Part shown: piece by piece, positions 61,068 through 64,000 of the stretch
Numbering within the stretch: the stretch's first letter is position 1
How the letters are laid out: each line of letters begins with the position of its first letter
Assembly (NCBI RefSeq): GCF_029168945.1
Contig: NC_083603.1
Coordinates: 2,790,001 to 2,854,000, forward strand
Origin: Cannabis sativa
Lineage: Eukaryota; Streptophyta; Magnoliopsida; Rosales; Cannabaceae
Reading direction: 5' to 3'
DNA: 64,000 bases
Made by a program: the position numbers and the translations under genes
Notes under the pieces: model-generated
Told to the model about the DNA's origin: nothing
Databases searched by the model: none
Seen by the model: only the letters and a program-made list of their open reading frames with translations

Positions 61068-63479
61068 GCACTACTTGAAAAGGAAAAGAAGGGGTAAAGA
61101 AGGCTTTATGGCTCTAAGCATTGACTTTAGTAAAGCCTATGACTGCGTTGAGTGGCAATTTCTCAGGGATATGATGTGCAAAATGGGATTCAATGACCAT
61201 TGGATATAGTTGGTTCTAACTTGTGTCTCTTCTGTCCGCTACACAATTCTTAATAGTGGAAGAGAGATGGGCCCTATAACTCTTACAATAGGCATCCGTC
61301 AAGGAGATCCTCTTTCATCGTATCTGTTCTTGATCTGTGCTGAAGGCTTCTCATCATTAATCAAGCACTTTGAAAGTAGTGGTCAGCTCAAGGGATGTGG
61401 AGTTGCTAACGGTGCTCCCATTATCTCACACATGCTTTTCGCAGACGATAACTACCTATACTACATAGCTAATGAAAGAGAAGCCTCTAAAGTGATCCGT
61501 TTGTTGAAGACTTTTGAAGATGCTTCAGGGCAGATTGTTAATTTTAATAAATCATCAATCTTTTTTAGCAGCAATTCTACCCATGACACGAGAAGTCGTA
61601 TCTGTCAGTTAATGCATATTCGTGAAGCAGATGGGACAAGTTTGTACCTGAGGCTTCCTTATATTGTGGGAAGGAACAAGAAAGAAATTTTGGGCTTTCT
61701 AAAGGACAAGTTGCAAAAGAGAGTGAAACATTGGGAAGGTTTGTTTCTCTCCAAAGCAGGAAAGAGACTCTCCTTAAAACAGTAGCACAAGCACTTCCAA
61801 GCTATGTTATGTCTGTTTTCTTGCTACCATTGGAAACTTGTCAAAGCCTTGAGAGAATAATGAGTACTTTTTTGTGGCAATTTTCAAAAGAAAAGCATGG
61901 AGTTAGTTGGATCAGGTGGAGAAAAATTGTGCAAGCATAAAACAGTTGGTGGATTGGGCTTTAGAGATTTCAAAGAGTACAACTTAGCTTTACTAGGGAA
62001 ACAAGCATGGAGACTATTAACTGAGGATTCTTCCCAGGTTTGCAAAGTTTACAAATCTAGATATTTCCCTGATGGATCATTTCTCTAGGCCTCTCTTGGA
62101 AATAATCCCTCATTCATTTGGAAAAACATATTTGAAACAAAGAATCTCATTAATGCTGGTGCGAGAATTCGAATTGGTAATGGCTTGAGCACACATATTA
62201 CCACTGATCCTTGGTTACCTAACATACATCAGCCCTATATTAGTTCTTCTCACCCAGCCTTGGCTAGGAACCGTGTTGCTAGCTTAATGCAGATAAACTA
62301 GTCCAGATGGGATGATGATATTGTTGCTAATCTGTTCAATAACAGGGATCGTGCTCTTATATTGGGGATCCTTTTCCTAATGCAAATACAACTGATCATT
62401 GGAGTTGGATTTTTGAAACCTCATATAGGTTTATGCAGCAAAATGAAGATGAAGTTCGACTGCATGGAGATTTTTAGAAGAATTATTAGAAACTAAAGGT
62501 ACCACCGAAGGTCTTGCATTTTGGTTGGAGAGCTATATCAGGATGCTTGCCTACTCGAACCCAGCTCCAAACAAAGCATGTATATGTCAATAATTCTTGT
62601 CCTGTTTGTAATAATGCAGAAGAATCAATCCTCCATGTTTTTGTCCTCTGTCCTTTTGCTCTCTCATGCTGGCATAGATCTGCCATTAATCTCAAACCAG
62701 CAGCTTCAAGCGTGTTTAAAGACTGGTTTGATGACAATACACATTACACAAGGCAGTACTGCCAATTTTTCTACAGAAATCCTAATGGTGGCTTGGCAAA
62801 TATGGAATGCAAGGAATGATGTCCTCTGGAAAGGAAGAGTTAGAACAACAGTTAGTGTAGTTCTTGAAGCAAGATCTTACCTTAATCAATGGTTGTGTGC
62901 TCAGAAGAATCGAATGGAACCTATTCTTCTTCAAAATGATCAAGGATTGGATATTGAGCATTGGACTAAACCCGTCACTAACACAGTTAATGTTAATGTT
63001 GATAAAGCTATATTTACATCAATTAATTCTTCTGGGGTTGGTTTCATAGCTAGAGACTGTGAAGGAAGAATTCTGGAAGCTGTCTCCAAGTGCAGCATTG
63101 GCCATGTCTCTCCTGAGACTGCTAAGGCTTGTGGTATTAAGGAAGCCCTTAGCTGGTTAAAAGGCAAATCTTGGCATAGTGTGTCGATTGAAACAGACTG
63201 TTTGGTGGCAGTACAAGGCATCAACAGTAATATGCAAATGCCATCTGCATTCGGGACGGTTGTTTGGGACTGTAAACAACTCATGGCTGAGTTGGGTAAT
63301 ATTTCTTTAAAGTTTGTTAAGCGTTCTGTTAACAAGGCTGCACACTTCCTTGCGCATAGTGCTTGTTACTCGCCAGTTCACATTTTTAATCATCATAACT
63401 CTTCTTTGAAGTTATTAAACATTGTAATGGCTGATTCTACTTAAATAAAATTGCCATATTTCCATTCAAAAAAAATACA
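61068..63479 (+). pseudogene. 5'-truncated LINE: reverse transcriptase, zinc-binding region, RNase H
   Basis: L1-type non-LTR retrotransposon copy beginning within the reverse transcriptase. Readable in order: [51 protein letters not shown] (catalytic FADD), ALPSYVMSVFLLP, a zinc-binding region with HFGWRAISGCLPTR and CPVCNNAEESILHVFVLCPF, and an RNase H-like domain (NVNVDKAIF, ETAKACGIKEALSWL, IETDCLVAVQG, VNKAAHFLAHSA) ending at 63,444. Breaks: TAG at 61,207, frameshifts near 61,760 and 61,930, and stops near 62,087 and 62,299. A TATATGAGGTGAT/TATACGAGGTGAT target duplication (61,055-61,067; 63,480-63,492) and a terminal A run support target-primed insertion. Endonuclease and ORF1 are missing. 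Confidence 0.93.
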
Positions 63480-63509
63480 TATACGAGGTGATAATCGTTT
63501 CTATGCTAC

Positions 63510-63830
63510 ATAATGTTACAAATGAGAAATGTGCATCGAGAGAATATCTTTCATCTCTTCTTGGAATGTGATTTTGTAGAAGAATTGTGGGCTAAATTGC
63601 TCACTCAATTTGATATTGATTGGTGTATTATGCCGCCTAGTTACAATATTTTTATAGATAGCAGATTGATTAAACCTATTTTGTGTCTACAATATTTGGT
63701 TTAATCAAAATTATATTTTTGTTCTATACAGTGCGTAGTGCATCAAACTCAGGATTCCCGACGAAAATTGTGGAACCTTAAAGTTCCCCCTAAAGTTCGT
63801 TCGCAATTTGCATCAGACACAAGTTTTGAT
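63510..63830 (+). pseudogene. Second, older LINE zinc-binding-domain relics
   Basis: 63,531-63,600 encodes ENIFHLFLECDFVEELWAKLL and 63,768-63,805 encodes KLWNLKVPPKVR. Both are parts of the zinc-binding region of LINE polyproteins, but in reversed order relative to an intact element, so they derive from two copies or a rearranged one. Confidence 0.65.
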
Positions 63831-64000
63831 TGCTTGTGATTGTCAGTGCATCATTGAGGTGATGAAACTAATTTTCATCATTTGGTTAGAGCATTTTTAT
63901 TGGAGAGCTATAAATGTGGTGTATTGACATTTTTTTAGAATATTTTGTTAAAATTTAATGTGTGTCAAATTTGGCTCGAGCTAAAAATTGTGTCAAATTT

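Noticed and set aside
61731..62088. Separate small genes inside the LINE
   Set aside because: They are consecutive reverse-transcriptase segments in shifted frames of one decayed element.

Overview
The window is nuclear DNA of a flowering plant, very probably a eudicot. It is AT-rich, has GT-AG introns, carries plant-specific gene families (KIN-14 kinesin, LOB-domain, CONSTANS-like, GH28 polygalacturonase, MIR319) and is filled with plant transposons. The species cannot be fixed from the sequence alone. Six protein genes and one microRNA locus can be supported; the rest is mostly transposon-derived.

Layout. 1-3,580 (-): 5' half of a KIN-14 kinesin gene that runs off the left edge. 5,714-15,118: a 9.4-kb LTR retrotransposon on the minus strand with about 2.8-kb LTRs and a 5-bp target duplication, inserted in an older repeat whose uninterrupted copy lies at 57.7-58.0 kb. 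17.0-18.3 kb: two fold-back elements. 18,788-20,181 (+): class II LOB-domain gene whose intron is an array of about 22 CGACAT-type motifs. 20.9-24.4 kb: a strong short hairpin, LINE remnants and MITE-like elements. 24.2-32.6 kb: a tail-to-tail inverted duplication of two intact exopolygalacturonase genes. 33,360-33,784 (+): mitochondrial complex I NDUFB10-type subunit. 37.8-38.25 kb (-): MIR319 precursor with its own TATA box. 41.07 kb: tRNA-derived SINE with an 18-bp target duplication. 44.6-46.2 and 56.7-57.6 kb: two copies of a DNA transposon (8-bp target duplication) holding a TCCGATGG minisatellite. 47.9-49.1 kb: GACCCG minisatellite. 50,155-52,269 (-): CONSTANS-like gene with one B-box and a CCT domain. 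53,322-55,559: a Helitron with nested internal ends and a recognisable empty site. 61.07-63.48 kb: 5'-truncated, decayed LINE with a target duplication.

The genes are unrelated single loci; only the two polygalacturonases form a functional pair (pectin breakdown in the cell wall). Regulatory loci here are MIR319 (represses TCP genes in the known family), the LOB-domain gene (EAR-like C-terminus) and the CONSTANS-like gene. I saw no convincing evidence of a wholly new biological system. The best leads are the inverted polygalacturonase pair with reciprocal intron growth, the LOB-gene intron array, the gene-fragment-carrying minisatellite transposon and the clustered differences between the LTRs.
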